Assembly: GCA_007115705.1 (NCBI GenBank)
Contig: QXEO01000152.1
Span: 1,143,496-1,207,495, forward strand
Origin: Dactylis glomerata
Taxonomy: Eukaryota > Streptophyta > Magnoliopsida > Poales > Poaceae
Length of the DNA: 64,000 nt
Direction of reading: 5' to 3'
In this document: positions 10,409-22,297 of the stretch, piece by piece
Position numbering within the stretch: position 1 is the stretch's first letter
Layout of the letters: each line of letters starts with the position of its first letter
Notes under the pieces: model-generated
What the model was told of the DNA's origin: nothing
Database searches by the model: none
The model's input: only the letters and a program-made list of their open reading frames with translations
Made by a program: the position numbers and the translations under genes

Positions 10409-13055
10409 GAAATGTGCATAACAAATTCAAAAAAAATCAAAAAAATACAAAACCTTCGCGTTGTGTCATATTATGTGACCTAGTTTCTAGGAAAAATAAC
10501 AAACTTGAAATATTGGAAACATTTTGAAAAAGTGTTCACAAAAAAGGGCTACCTTATACAAAGTTTCATGGCTTTCAAGCGAGATGAGCTAGTTGTGGCT
10601 ATAATTATGGCATAGTTTGTTCAAATAACCCCATATTGTGCACATGTGTGCATCTTGGTATGTCAAACAAAGTTGCTTTGGGGAGTACTAATTTTCTTTG
10701 CACAAAAAAATCATTTTTCATTTTCTTAATGCAAAAAATGGGTTATTTTGTGAAGCATCTACCAAAAATAAGTTTCAAAAATGGACCAATAAAATTTTAA
10801 ATGTTATTGTACCATATTTTATACAGAATTAACCATTTGTTTGCATGGAAAAAGTTTTCTGGACACCCCTCAAGAAATTGACAAAATTTTGCCGATTCAG
10901 TTGGAAGCGGGTCAAATTTGAACTACACGTGCTTCATTGTTTGCTCAAGTTTTTTTCAAAAAATCATTTTTAGGTACAACATTATCTATTTTATCAGAGA
11001 TCCATCAAGAGTTTCACAAGATTCTATCCCAAACTAGGAGCGGTCACGCCCACCGTTTTGGTCGCATTTTGAAATGTGCATAACAAATTCAAAAAAAATC
11101 AAAAAAATACAAAACCTTCGCGTTGTGTCATGTTATGTGACCTAGTTTTTAGGAAAAATAACAAACTTGGAATATTAGAAACATTTTGAAAAAGTGTTCA
11201 CAAAAAAGAGCTACCTTATACAAAGTTTCATGGCTTTCAAGCGAGATGAGCTAGTTGTGGCCATAATCATGGCATAGTTTGTTCAAAGAACCCCATATTG
11301 TGCACATGTGTGCATCTTGGTATGGCAAACAAAGTTGCTTTGTGGAGTACTAATTTTCTTTGCACAAAAAATTCATTTTTCATTTTCTTAATGCTAAAAA
11401 TGGGTTATTTTGTGAAGCATCTACCAAAAATAAGTTTCAAAAATGGACCAATAAAATTTTAAATGATATTGTACCATATTTTATGCAGAATTAACCATTT
11501 GTTTGCATGGAAAAAGTTTTTTGGACACCCCTCAAGAAATTGACAAAATTTTACCGATTCAGTTGGAAGCGGGTCAAATTTGAACTACAGGTGCTTCATA
11601 GTTTGCTCAAGTTTTTTTCAAAAAATCATTTTTAGGTACACCATTATCTATTTTATCAGAGATCCATCAAGAGTTTCGCAAGATTCTATCCCGACCTAGG
11701 AGCGGTCACGCCCGCCATTTTGGTCGCATTTTGAAATGTGCATGACAAATTCAAAACAAATTAAAAAAATACAAAACCTTCGCGTTGTGTCATGTTATGT
11801 GACCTAGTTTCTAGGAAAAATTACAAACTTGGAATATTGGAAACATTTTGAAAAAGTGTTCACAAAAAAGAGCTATCTCGTGTGAAGTTTCATGGCTTTC
11901 AAGCCCGATGAGCTAGTTATGGCCATAACCATGGCATAGTTTGTTCAAATGACCCCATATTGTGTACATGTGTGCATCTTGGTATGGCAAACAAAGTTGC
12001 TTTGGGGAGTATTAATTTTCTTTGCACAAAAAATTCAATTTTCATTTTATTAATGCTAAAAATGGGTTATTTTGTGAAGCATCTACCAAAAATAAGTTTT
12101 AAAAATGTACCAATAAAATTTTAAATGATATTGTACCATATTTTATACAGAATTAACCATTTGTTTGCATGGAAAAAGTTTTCTGGACACCCCTCAAGAA
12201 ATTGACAAAATTTTGCCGATTCAGTTGGAAGCGGGTCAAATTTGAACTACAGGTGCTTCATAGTTTGCTCAAGTTTTTTTCAAAAAATCATTTTTAGGTA
12301 CACCATTATCTATTTTATCAGAGATCCATCAAGAGTTTCGCAAGATTCTATCCCGACCTAGGAGCGGTCACGCCCGCCGTTTTGGTCGCATTTTGAAATG
12401 TGCATAACAAATTCAAAAAAAATCAAAAAAAAATACAAAACCTTCGCGTTGTGTCATGTTATGTGACCTAGTTTCTAGGAAAAATAACAAACTTGGAATA
12501 TTGGAAACATTTTGAAAAAGTGTTCACAAAAAGAGCTATCTCGTATGAAGTTTCATGGCTTTCAAGCCAGATGAGCTAGTTATGGCCATAACCATGGCAT
12601 AGTTTGTTCAAATGACCTCATATTGTGCACATGTGTGCATCTTGGTATGGCAAACAAAGTTGCTTTGGGGAGTATTAATTTTCTTTGCACAAAAAATTCA
12701 TTTTTCATTTTCTTAATGCTAAAAATGTGTTATTTTGTGAAGCATCTATCAAAAATAAGTTTTAAAAATGGACCACCACAAATTTAAATCATATTATACC
12801 ATATTTTATGCATAATTCATCATTTTTTGCATGGAAAAAGTTATCTAGACACCCCTCAAGAAATTGACAAAATTCTGCCGATTCAGTAGGAAGCGGATCA
12901 AATTTAAACTACAGGTGCTTCATAGTTTGCTCATGTTTTTTTCAAAAAATCATTTTTAGGTACACAACTATCTATTTCATCAGAGATCCATAAAAAGTTT
13001 GGCAAGATTCAACACCTAGCTAAGAAGGGTCATACCCGCCGTTTTGACCATATTT
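10409..13055 (+). repeat. Four tandem copies of a 662-bp repeat
   Basis: Units start at 10409, 11071, 11733 and 12395 with GAAATGTGCATAACAAATTC or a near match, always 662 bp apart. The first three units are nearly identical. The fourth drifts in its last 300 bp and ends near 13055 (GACCATATTTTAAA). The AT-rich unit has no long frame. Identical spacing implies amplification inside the CACTA element by unequal exchange or slippage. Confidence 0.9.
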
Positions 13056-13265
13056 TAAATACATCATAATGGCATTTTAGTGATTAAAATTTGTTTTCTA
13101 AATTTATTTTGTGGAGAAAAAGATTTAATGTTATTATATATGTAACATACATAATTTAAAAAGTTTGTTTGAATTTACTTAGCCTTGTCTTGAATCTCTT
13201 CTTTTGTGTTATAATCTTAAAAGAAATGGAAAAGTGAAAGAGGGAAAAAACCACTTAGCTCCTTT

Positions 13266-13770
13266 GTGCAGTGCAGCCCAAATCTTATCTACAGCGGCCC
13301 AGGCCCAAGTAACCAAAATCTCATAAATATAAAGGATATAACGTGGTGTATAAGCAAGAGAGTTGGTCTACCTTGGTGGCAGAGAGGCTTCCGGCGGGAG
13401 GTGGAGGTAGTGGGTTCGACCCCAGGCTCCCACGCTCGCTCGGTATTTGTTTTGCCACCCCCGCTTTGTTGTCAGGTTGCCCGTGGGACTGCCCGTCAGC
13501 TCGTGGGACCCACCCGTCAGGCTGTTGGACCCGCCTGCCAGGTCCATTGTAGCGCCGGGTGAGATCACATTCACAGCAGCCCAAGTTTAATTCAGCGGCC
13601 TAGGCCCAACTAACCGAAAACTTCTACTTAAAAGTAATATAGCGCGTGGATATATCACAAGATTTAGTATAGCTTGGTGGCAAGGGAACCACACCCGGTT
13701 GGGGAGGTTCCGGGTTCGAACCCCCGCCTGCGCCCTTTATTTTGCCACATATATTGGTGAGCCCATGTGG
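13266..13770 (+). repeat. Two diverged direct repeats with tRNA-like box A/box B
   Basis: The repeats lie at about 13279-13470 and 13590-13760. Each has a box-A-like segment (CTACCTTGGTGGCAGAG; TAGCTTGGTGGCAAGG) and, 35-45 bp on, a box-B-like GGGTTCGAMCCC, then TTTTGCCAC. Each is preceded by a similar leader (GCGGCCYAGGCCCAA). The spacing fits a pol III internal promoter and suggests tRNA-derived SINE relics, but I could not fold a complete cloverleaf. Confidence 0.45.
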
Positions 13771-14119
13771 GACCCCTTTGTCAGGTCAGTGGGGGCGGGT
13801 GGTAGGGTTCAGATGTTAATAGCTAGACATGAATTATGAGTGTATTACACATAGGTCCCAGTCGTCCTGGTGGGTGGGAGCCGATTGTCAGGTGGGGTGG
13901 GACCCACGTGTCTGATAGGGATGGTGGGGCCTAGATGTCAATCAGCTAGACACAAAATCTGAGTATATGACATGTGGGTCTCAGATTTACATGTCTAGTA
14001 CAGCTATATATAAGCTAAATTGACACGTGGATACTACACATAAGCGTAAATAGACACATGGACGACACGCTGGCGAAACCGGTGAGGTGGCAGTCCAACT
14101 ATTTCAAATATATTTTAAT
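13771..14119. other. CACTA interior near the right end, no gene
   Basis: GT-rich, with recurring GTGGGACCC and GTCAGGTGGG words. No coding frame is supported. Confidence 0.4.
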
Positions 14120-14370
14120 TTAATGACTATGACGATCTATTTTCGTCGTAAGAGGCTTCGGATAAGGTCTCAAACTGCATGGGAGAGGTTATGACGATTT
14201 GGTGCCCATTGGATTATGACGTTTCTAGTTCAAATCGTCGTAATTTTTAGGGCTGGTGGCCTCCCCAAATAGCCCATGACGATCTAGTACAAAAGCATCA
14301 CTACTTTATGACACTTTTCTCTAGGGTCATGATGAAAACGTCACTAGTCAACACATTTCTTGTAGTGACA

Positions 14371-15274
14371 AGCAACGCCGCGGGGACCGCTCCGAACGCG
14401 ACAAAGGTCGTCATCGCCGCTACTGCATTCTCCACAAGAAGGATACCCACAATACCGACGATTGTTGGATTGTCCGAAAGTGTCATGAAGAAAATGGTGT
14501 CTCCAAGCTCCGCGGGGGTGGCCGCAGCTATGGCAAGAGTGGATCCCGGGGCGATCGCCGCGACGACGACCGTGAGGAAGGTCGCCGCCGCGAGGGTCTG
14601 TCTCGATGGCCGATCCCGAGCCGCTGCTGCTGCCCCCACCAGCAAATGATCGTCGGGAGGAGAACCAGGGGGGCTATCAAGAGCCGCGAGACTTCGCCGC
14701 TTGCCTCCTGGGTGGAGCTCAGGCTCCATTGTCTAACCGACACTTCAAGCAGCTGTCGCGAGAGATCGCGGTGGCACAGCCCAACGTCGGCAATCGCCTA
14801 ATGAAGTGGTCAACGTGCAAGATCGGCTTCGACGAGGAGGACCATCCGGCCTCCACCAGGGGCGTGGGCACAATTCCTCTATTGTGCACGCCAACCATCA
14901 ACAACGTCGCCGTCAATCGCACTCTCATCGACGGAGGGGCGGGCCTCAACATCATCTCGGTCGAGATCTTCGAGAAGATGCAGGTGCCGTACCACCGGCT
15001 CATGCCAACTCGACCATTCTTTGGGGTAACCGAAGGGTCTACAACGCCAATTGGGCAGGTACGCCTGCCCATCACCTTCGGCACCCGGGACAACTACAAG
15101 ACCGAGAGCCTCGACTTCGATGTCGCCTACATTGCGCTGCCATACAATGTCATTCTCGGCTACCCAGCCCTGGCAAGGTTTATGGCAGCAACGCATCATG
15201 GCTTCAACTTCCTCAAGATTCCGGGCGCCCATGGCACAATCACCGTGCGCTGCAATGAGAAAGATGCTCTCTGA
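14371..15274 (+). pseudogene. Element A gag zinc knuckle and protease
   Basis: Directly after the CACTA element the gag frame resumes with basic residues and a zinc-knuckle-like YCILHKKDTHNTDDC (Cys-x2-His-x4-His-x4-Cys; about 14420-14470). A frame change near 14600-14640 leads into the aspartic protease frame (14606-15274). That frame holds NRTLIDGGAGLNII with a D-G-G active-site triplet in place of D-T/S-G, and ALPYNVILGYPALARF as the second conserved strand. The protease would cut the Gag-Pol polyprotein. TGA at 15272-15274 ends it, in frame with the coding sequence beyond, and looks like CGA changed to TGA. Confidence 0.75.
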
Positions 15275-15277
15275 TCG

Positions 15278-17825
15278 GTGGAGCATGTCTACCGTGAGGC
15301 CGCCACCATGTTCCCCACCGACGAAGATCTACTGGAACACTCCGGTGACCTCACGAGGAAGAAGCAGCTCGTATCCCAAGAGCGGGCTGCTGTGAAGAAG
15401 GCCTCTCTTGAGCCCCACCTGCAGGGCTCAACAGGGAAGAAGTTCGCCGCCTCTGCATCGCCTACTCCAAGCGAGGACCTGGTCCATCCAATGCTGGACA
15501 TGAGCATTGGGGAAGCCGCGGTACCCTCAGGGAGGAGGCCCTAGTTCACCCAAGAGCGCTCTGCAACCAAGAAGGTCCCGCTTCAGGCTGGGGGCTGCGA
15601 AAACTTCGTCACCATCGGGGCAGGGCTTTCCCCCAAATAGGAAAGCGCGCTCGTCACCTTCCTGCGGGCAAACTCTAACATGTTCTCTTGGACTCCGTCA
15701 GATATGCCCGGCGTTCCCAGGGAGGTGATTGAGCACCACTTAGCCGTGTGCCCTCAGGCACACCCCATGAAGCAGAAGACTAGGAAACAAGCGCAAGAGA
15801 AGCAGGACTTCATAGTCAAGGAGATAGAGAAGCTGAAGAGGGCCAAGTTAATACGCGAGGTAGCCCACCCCACCTGGATTGCAAATCCGGTGGTCGTCCC
15901 AAAGTCAAATGGCAGTGGGCGCCTCTGCGTGGACTTCACAAGTCTCAACAAGGCCTGCCCCAAGGATCCTTATCCGCTCCCAAGGATAGATCAAATCGTC
16001 GACTCCACCGCCGGCTGTGACCTCCTTTGCTTCTTGGATGCTTTCTCCGGCTATCATCAGATCAAGATGGCAAAGGAGGATGAGGAGAAGACCGCCTTCA
16101 TCACGCCTTGTGGTGTGTACTGTTACGTCTGCATGCCCTTCGGCCTGAAGAACGCAGGAGCCACTTTCCAAAGGCTCATGCGAAAGGCCCTGGGGGCTCA
16201 GATGGGAAGGAATGCGGAGGCCTACGTCGACGACATCGTCGTCAAGACTCACGAGAGTCACACCTTCATTGGGGACCTGGAAGAAACATTCGTCAACCTG
16301 AGAAAGGTAAACATCAAGCTCAACCCCGCCAAGTGCGCCTTCGGCGTACCATCAGGAAAACTATTGGGGTTCCTCATGTCCCATCGCGGGATAGAGGCGA
16401 ACCCTGACAAGGTCAAGGCCATTGAGGAAATGCGTCCACCGCGCAATCTCAAGGAGATGCAACGCCTCGCGGGATGCATGGCAGCCCTGGGGCGCTTCAT
16501 CGCGAGGAGTGGGGAGAAAGCCCTGCCCTTCTTCAAGCTCATGAAGCACACTGGGAAGTTCGAGTGGACTCTGGAAGCCGACAAGGCCTTCACCGAGTTG
16601 AAAAGGTACCTCACGAGCCCACCGATCATGGTTGCCCCAACATTCCGCGAGCCCTTGCTACTCTGCATCGCGGCAACTCCAAGGACTGCAAGCGCCGTTC
16701 TCGTCGTGGAGCGAGACGCAAATGTGATCGCCAAGGAGGAGGTCGGTCCTCCCGGTCCGGGGGCTCCTCGCGAGGAAGAGGCCGCTGCGCCTCCCGTCCC
16801 TCAAGAGGAACCGCCCGCTGCATCCCCGCCGACCGAGCTGCTCTCTCAGAGCAACGCTCAAAAGCCTCCCGAGGAGGAAGCTCCCGAGGGTGTCACCAAG
16901 GTGCAGAAGCCCGTATACTTCGTCAGCACGGTGCTACGCGACGCTCGGGAGCGTTACACCATGCAGCAAAAGCTGCTCTACACCCTGCTCATCGCTTCGC
17001 GGAAGCTACGCCACTACTTCCAGGGTCACCCGGTACAGGTGGTAACCGATCGTCCCCTGGAGACCATCCTACGCAATCCCAACGTCACCGGGCGGGTGGC
17101 AGAGTGGGCCGTGGAGCTTCAACCCTTCGAGATCTCCTTCGAAACTACAAAGGTAATCAAGAGCAAGGCTTTGGCTGAGTTCACTGCAGAATGGACCGAT
17201 CCGTTCGCCGACGAGCCTCCCGAGGTGGAGTCAACACTCCCAGGAGAGGAGGCCCCAGGCCTCTGGGTCATGCACTTCGACGGCGCCTTCCACCTCCCCG
17301 GTGCGGGAGCTGGTGCTGTCCTGACCTCTCCCTCTGGAGACAAGCTCTTCTACGCCATACAGCTCTGCTTTAAGCCTGAGCACAAGGTCTCCAACAACAT
17401 CGCGGAATATGAAGGACTACTCGCCGGCTTAAGGGCGGCGAACGCTTTGGGCATCAAGCGCCTCATCGTCAAGGGAGATTCACAGCTGGTTGTGAACTTC
17501 TCGAACAAGAGCTACACTCCAAATGATGAGCACATGGCGGCTTATCTCGAGGAGCATCGAAAGATGGAAAAACGCTTCCAAGGCTTGGAGCTGAAGCACA
17601 TCCTGAGAGGAGAAAATGTGGAAGCCGACGAGATCGCCAAGCGCGCCTCTCATCGCCTGGCACAACCTGCCGGCGTCTTTGAGGAGCGTCTCTTCCGACC
17701 GTCCGCTTCTCCATCATCATCCGGATCAGACCCACCACCTGCCCTGCCGCCGCCGCCGGAGCAGGGGGCTCCAGACTGCGGGCCTCCTTCGGGTGACCGC
17801 GTCCTTCTGGCATTGGCACGGCAGG
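15278..17825 (+). pseudogene. Element A pol, 5' part: RT, RNase H, archaeal-type RNase H (split by B)
   Basis: The frame continues from protease with TAG at 15542 and 15638, then is open from 15680 for about 715 codons. Reverse transcriptase motifs are present: LCVDFTSLNKACPKD (15910), FGLKNAGATFQRLM and the catalytic YVDD (16223). A classical RNase H follows (YTMQQKLLYTLLIASRKLRHYF near 16960), then the second, archaeal-type RNase H (HFDGAF, NNIAEYEG, GDSQLV), which marks the Tat lineage. Together these copy the RNA genome into DNA. The frame is cut in LALARQ at 17825 by element B; without B and one GCAGG it continues at 41953 into the integrase. About 98% identical to 112-833 by eye. Confidence 0.88.
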
Positions 17826-18753
17826 TGTCGGGGGGATGACCCCCGGTAGGGTCAAGAGACTAGAAAGATACAAGGGCTATGGTTGACTTTATGCCGGTTG
17901 ACCAAGGAAGGGCCTGGCCGGATTATAAGAGCATCGGTCAGGCCGGCATATATGTGTATCCCGGCTAATGTTAGGATATGCCGGTATAACCGGGATACTT
18001 ATTGAGGAGTGCCGGCATATGCTTAGATATGTCGGCCTAACTTATTTGATATGTTGTGCAGGAGCATGGAGGCCGGATTACTCGTCCTTCATAGGTCGTT
18101 GGTCCGGCATATAGGTCCAGGATATGGCCAACGGTCATATCCGGGATGCAGAAGTCAGCTAAGGTGTCATGTCCCTACAATCAAGGAGAGACTCTGCCAA
18201 GTATGGAGAGGGATCATGTTGACAGGGTGCACAGTGGTGGTCTACCTACCCTCACTGTGCACAAGTACAGCCCTTACCTCACAGAGGTAAGGTCACAGTC
18301 CAAGAAGTACTAGGTACAGGGATGTGGAGTCCCATCGAGAGCAATCAGGGGCAAAGTCAAGGGTCTTGCCCATCGTCAGCATGTCCTGTTTGGAGTGTAG
18401 TTGGTGTCTCTTGGTCTTATGTGACCGTTGTAACCCTGGCCACCACTATATAAGGTGGCACAGGGAGCCCTAGTAAGGGGTTGGTCACTTAGTGTTCCTA
18501 CACTAAGTAGTTCATCTTCCTCCTCTAGCAGAGAGCTTGGAAGCACCATCGTCGTATACTCTATCGATCCAAATATATAACCAGTAGAGCAGGAGTAGGG
18601 GTGTTATCTCCTTACGAGAGCCCCGAACCTGGGTAGATCTGTGTTCCTTTCTGTCGTGCTTTTTAGCTCGTTCCCCTCTCCCGAATCCTCCAGCATCTAG
18701 TTCGGCCCCCATTTAAGCCATCCCATGGCATATGTTGTTTCACCACGACGACA
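17826..18753 (+). repeat. 5' LTR of B
   Basis: 928 bp, TGTCGGGGGG...GACGACA. A TATA box (TATATAAG, 18447-18454) sits in its 3' half. It is dense in GCCGGCATA-type words. Pairs with 41020-41947. Confidence 0.92.
18447..18454 (+). promoter_or_regulatory. TATA box in the B LTR
   Basis: TATATAAG, repeated at 41641-41648 in the 3' LTR. It is the likely core promoter for genomic RNA of B. Confidence 0.55.
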
Positions 18754-18755
18754 TT

Positions 18756-18773
18756 TGGCGCCCACCGTGGGGC
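18756..18773 (+). promoter_or_regulatory. Primer-binding site of B
   Basis: TGGCGCCCACCGTGGGGC lies two bases after the 5' LTR. It is the tRNA-primed start of reverse transcription; the tRNA was not identified. Confidence 0.65.
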
Positions 18774-19000
18774 AGATCGATATGCTGGGCGGAGTGTTTA
18801 TTTGGACGGGGTCCATGATAGTAGCTTCGGGAGTGCGCGTGGTCTCTGGCCTCGTCCAGAGGCTAGGCTCGCTCAGTTTCATCAGTAACAACACCGGATG
18901 TCTCGGCGGTCGGCCGTTCCCCAAGGATGGCCGGATCATGTCTTTCGGTTCCCACGAGGTGTACGTGGGGACTGAGAGAGTTTGCAGGGAAGAGGTGCTG

Positions 19001-21472
19001 ATGGCGACGGATCCGCCATCACATCGGCTGGCTCACGCTGGGCGTAGCGCTCGCTCAGTAGAGTCGGCCGAGGTGATGATGGCCGGCACATCTGTGCCGC
19101 CGGCGGAGGATGCCGGCAAAGCAGCAGCAGCAGCAGGAGATACTCCCCCGGAGCCGCCGAAGGCCAAGAGGTCGGCGCATCCTCCGTTGGAGCGCGTTGA
19201 GAACCTGGCCGGCACTTCCGGTGTTCCGGCTAGGGGCCAGGTGCTTCTTCCCATCATCGATCGGCTTCTCGAGCCGGTGTGATCCGGCGATGATCCGGAG
19301 CAGACAAGGGAGGTCCTGGAGGGTTCTCGGCAGGCCCTCATCGACGAGGCCCTGGCCATGCACCAAGAGCGCGAGCGGTTTAACCGGCAACTCCGTGAGT
19401 ATGAGGCAGCCCATGGTTTTACTCCTGTGATAACCCGGCCTAGCCGGATAGAAGAGGTTAGAACTAGAGGTAGAAATCTTAACACTGAGCTAGGTAAAGA
19501 TGCTAGAGCTAAGAGTCATACTGCAACTAGCACTGTGCCTAAGGTAGTCTATAGCTCACCAGTGAAGAACCTTAGAGCAGCAGCGGAGGTAGCTAAGGAC
19601 TTATCTAATTTGTCCGGCGAAGCACTGCATGAGCAGCAAGCCCGGCTTAACCATCTTTTGTCTGAAGCTACCAAGCAGCAGGAGGCCTTTAAGAAGGCAA
19701 ACCCAGGAGCCGGGGCATCCCAGTACGTTGCGTCGGTAGGAGGTGCCGGCGCAAGGTCAAGAGGGGAAGCTTCGTCCCCGCATCCAAGTGCCCGGCGTGC
19801 CAGAAGTGTGACCTCTGGCCGCCGGGACAAGCAGATCCAGGTGTATGATCCGGCAATCGCCGGAAAGCAAACAATAGTTCAAAAGAGTGCCGGCCAAGCT
19901 GATAGGTATGTCGGCAGCCAGAAGGCTGGCCAGAATATGCCAGCCGGGCAAGGAGCAGTGTCGGCCGGTGTGGGCCGGAGTAATAGTGCTGCTCGGCGTC
20001 AGCAGCAAGGCACCGGGGGCGCAGCACAGCAGCAAGGTGCAGGTCAGCCGAGACATCGAGAAGATGATGGGAACTCCGCCCTTGCCAGGGCGGGGTATCA
20101 GCAGCAGTATCAGCAAGGCCAGCTAAATGAGCAGTGTCAGCCGGAGCAGCAGCAGCAAAAGATGATCGCAGGCCCAATTGCATCCCGGCTAGGACCTCGG
20201 TCCTTGGCGGCAAGTGATGCGCGCTTCAAGCTGGACAGGATTCACCAATCAGAGTTGGTGGAGAGGCAAGGAGCTCCGGGTCCTATGTGCTTTGGACCCC
20301 GGATTATGGGTGAGCCGGTACCTTACTACTTCCAGCTCGCGCGTGGCGCGAGGACATACAACGGCAGTACAAAGCCGGAAGATTGGTTGGAGGATTACTC
20401 CACCGCAGTGAACATTGCCAGAGGAAACCTCAGATGGGCGGTACGGTATGTACCGCAAATGCTACAAGGACCAGCCAGGATATGGCTGAATAATCTGCCA
20501 GCCGGAAGTATCAACGGCTGGGTTGATTTCGAAGAGCAGAGTGTGTCAAACTTCACCAGTACATACAAGAGGCCTAACCGTCCGCAGCAGCTGGCCAACT
20601 GCTGGCAAGGAGTAAATGAGACCGACCGTGACTACCTGACCAGGTGGTGCACGTTGCGCAATTCCTGCGAAGGAGTTGTGGAGCAGCAGGCCATCATGTG
20701 GTTCGCTCATGGGTGCCGACATGGCACCATGTTGTGGCAAAAGCTTCAGAGGGAAATGCCGGACACGTTGGCCGAGACAATCAAGATTGCCGATAGTTAT
20801 GCTCTGGGAGATCCCATACAGCCCACCCTTGATTCACAAGGACAGGGGCAGACCCAGGGGAACAACAACAGCACCGGGAGACCAGGGCAATACTATCGCT
20901 CTGATAACCGAAACAAGAGAAGAGATGAAAGGCCGGATTACCGGTATGGAACGGCACAAGTAGCCGCCGTGGAGGAAGAAGAAGGGGGCGCCGGCAGTAG
21001 CCAGCGTCCGAGATATGACGGCAATCAGCAGCCTCAGCAACAACAGCCACAGCAGCAAGCGCAGCCCTTCCAGAAGAAGAATGTCTGGATCAACAAGAAT
21101 GCCGGCGGCGGCGCCGGCCAGAAGAAGCAATGGCCGAAGTATACGGTGGGTCTGGCCATGGACAAGCCTTGTGTGTTTCACACGTTCCAGCCGGGTAAGC
21201 CGGCAAATCATTTGACGAGAAACTGTTCATGGCTGGACGACATATTAGCAGGTCGTGCAGGTCCCTGGGGACCGGCTAGACCATCTATCCCGGCAGCTCC
21301 ATCGCCGTTGACAGGTGCAAATACAGTTGCAGTCCCGCCCAGGCCGGTTAATCCCGGGAATCAGAGCAATGCCGGAAATACCGGTGTAAATCAAGTAGAT
21401 CAGAACTATAACCCGGAGTACTATGCCGGAGGCCCAGCAACGGGCCGGAATGAGTACAAGGAACATGATTAG
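19001..21472 (+). pseudogene. Element B gag
   Basis: The ATG at 19001 (MATDPPSHRL) opens a long frame that is interrupted by TGA at 19280-19282 and then open to TAG at 21470-21472. The N-terminal part is Ala/Pro- and Gln-rich. The retrotransposon gag domain spans roughly residues 440-600 (ARTYNGSTKPEDWLEDY, ARIWLNNLPAGSINGW, TRWCTLRNSCEG). A zinc-knuckle-like CVFHTFQPGKPANHLTRNC follows near residue 724, after a Gln/Asn-rich stretch. It is the structural protein of the virus-like particle. The protease frame continues in register after the TAG, so that stop may be read through, mutated or the natural gag end. Confidence 0.82.
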
Positions 21473-22297
21473 AGCTATATGGTCTTTGAGACCGAAAGAA
21501 CAGACAAGCAGAGCTTGTACCGCCGGTGTTTGGAAGTGAATGCCGTTATGTCGGCAGTTCCGAAGCTAATGTACTGGTCTGACCAGGCCATTGGCTGGGA
21601 CAGGGCAGATCATCCCAGGATCATGCCAAACCCCGACGGATATGCGCTGGTGATGGATCCGACATTTGTCGGGCCGGCTAATAACGTGAGATTCAGCAAG
21701 GTCCTCATTGACAATGGGAGCAGCATCAATATCATGTACCGGGATACGATGCAGAAGCTGGGCATCAAGGAAAATATGCTAGAGCCAAGCAAGACCACAT
21801 TCCACGGCATTGTGCCGGGACTTTCGTGTGCGCCGATGGGCAAAATCCGGATGGATGTCATGTTTGGCAACCGGGATAACTGCAGGGTGGAGAACCTCGT
21901 GTTTGAGGTGGTGGATCTGGAAAGCCCCTACCATGCTTTGCTGGGTAGGCCGGCACTGGCGAAGTTCATGGCCTCTATGCATGTTGCGTATCTAAAGATG
22001 AAGATACCGGGGCCCAAGGGAGTGATCACCATCATTGGTGATTACAAGCGCTCGATGGCACGTGCAACAGCCGGATCAAATCTGGCCGAAACTCTGATCA
22101 TTGCCGAAGAAAAGAAGAGGCTCAAGCGAGCCGTGGAGATAGCGGAGACAGTCGCGGCCGGCAAATCTATGCCGGGCATGGCAAATCCCGGTGGTAGTTC
22201 TTCTTTTCAGGCGGGCAAGGAAGTCAAAAAGGTGCCCCTGGATGAAGTTTTCCCGGAACGCCATGCCCTCGTCGGGGCAAGTTTGGATCCCAAATAG
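21473..22297 (+). pseudogene. Element B protease region
   Basis: Same frame as gag. Retroviral-type aspartic protease with KVLIDNGSSINIMYRDTM (D-N-G at the active site) and SPYHALLGRPALAKFM. A charged linker follows. It ends at TAG 22295-22297 in the context CCCAAATAGGAAAGCG, identical over 16 nt to the TAG at 15638 in element A. The protein would mature the polyprotein inside particles. Confidence 0.75.

Larger units (their letters stand above)
6587..14367. mobile_element. Non-autonomous CACTA transposon
   Basis: It is bounded by perfect 28-bp terminal inverted repeats starting CACTACAAGAAATGTG (6587-6614 and 14340-14367). The flanking 3-bp duplication is ATA on the left and ACA on the right (one mismatch). 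The subterminal 200-250 bp at each end is rich in TGACGAT/ATCGTCA words, as expected for transposase-binding sites of CACTA elements. No transposase-like frame exists in its 7.8 kb, so it needs a partner in trans. Inside are a Stowaway-type end, a minisatellite, a captured GAPDH fragment, four 662-bp tandem repeats and two tRNA-like box A/B modules. It sits in the gag of A. Confidence 0.9.

Noticed and set aside
10409..13055. CRISPR-like array
   Set aside because: The repeats are 662 bp, head to tail without spacers, in plant DNA.
13369..13445. A functional tRNA gene
   Set aside because: Box A and box B words are present but no convincing acceptor, anticodon and T stems could be paired.
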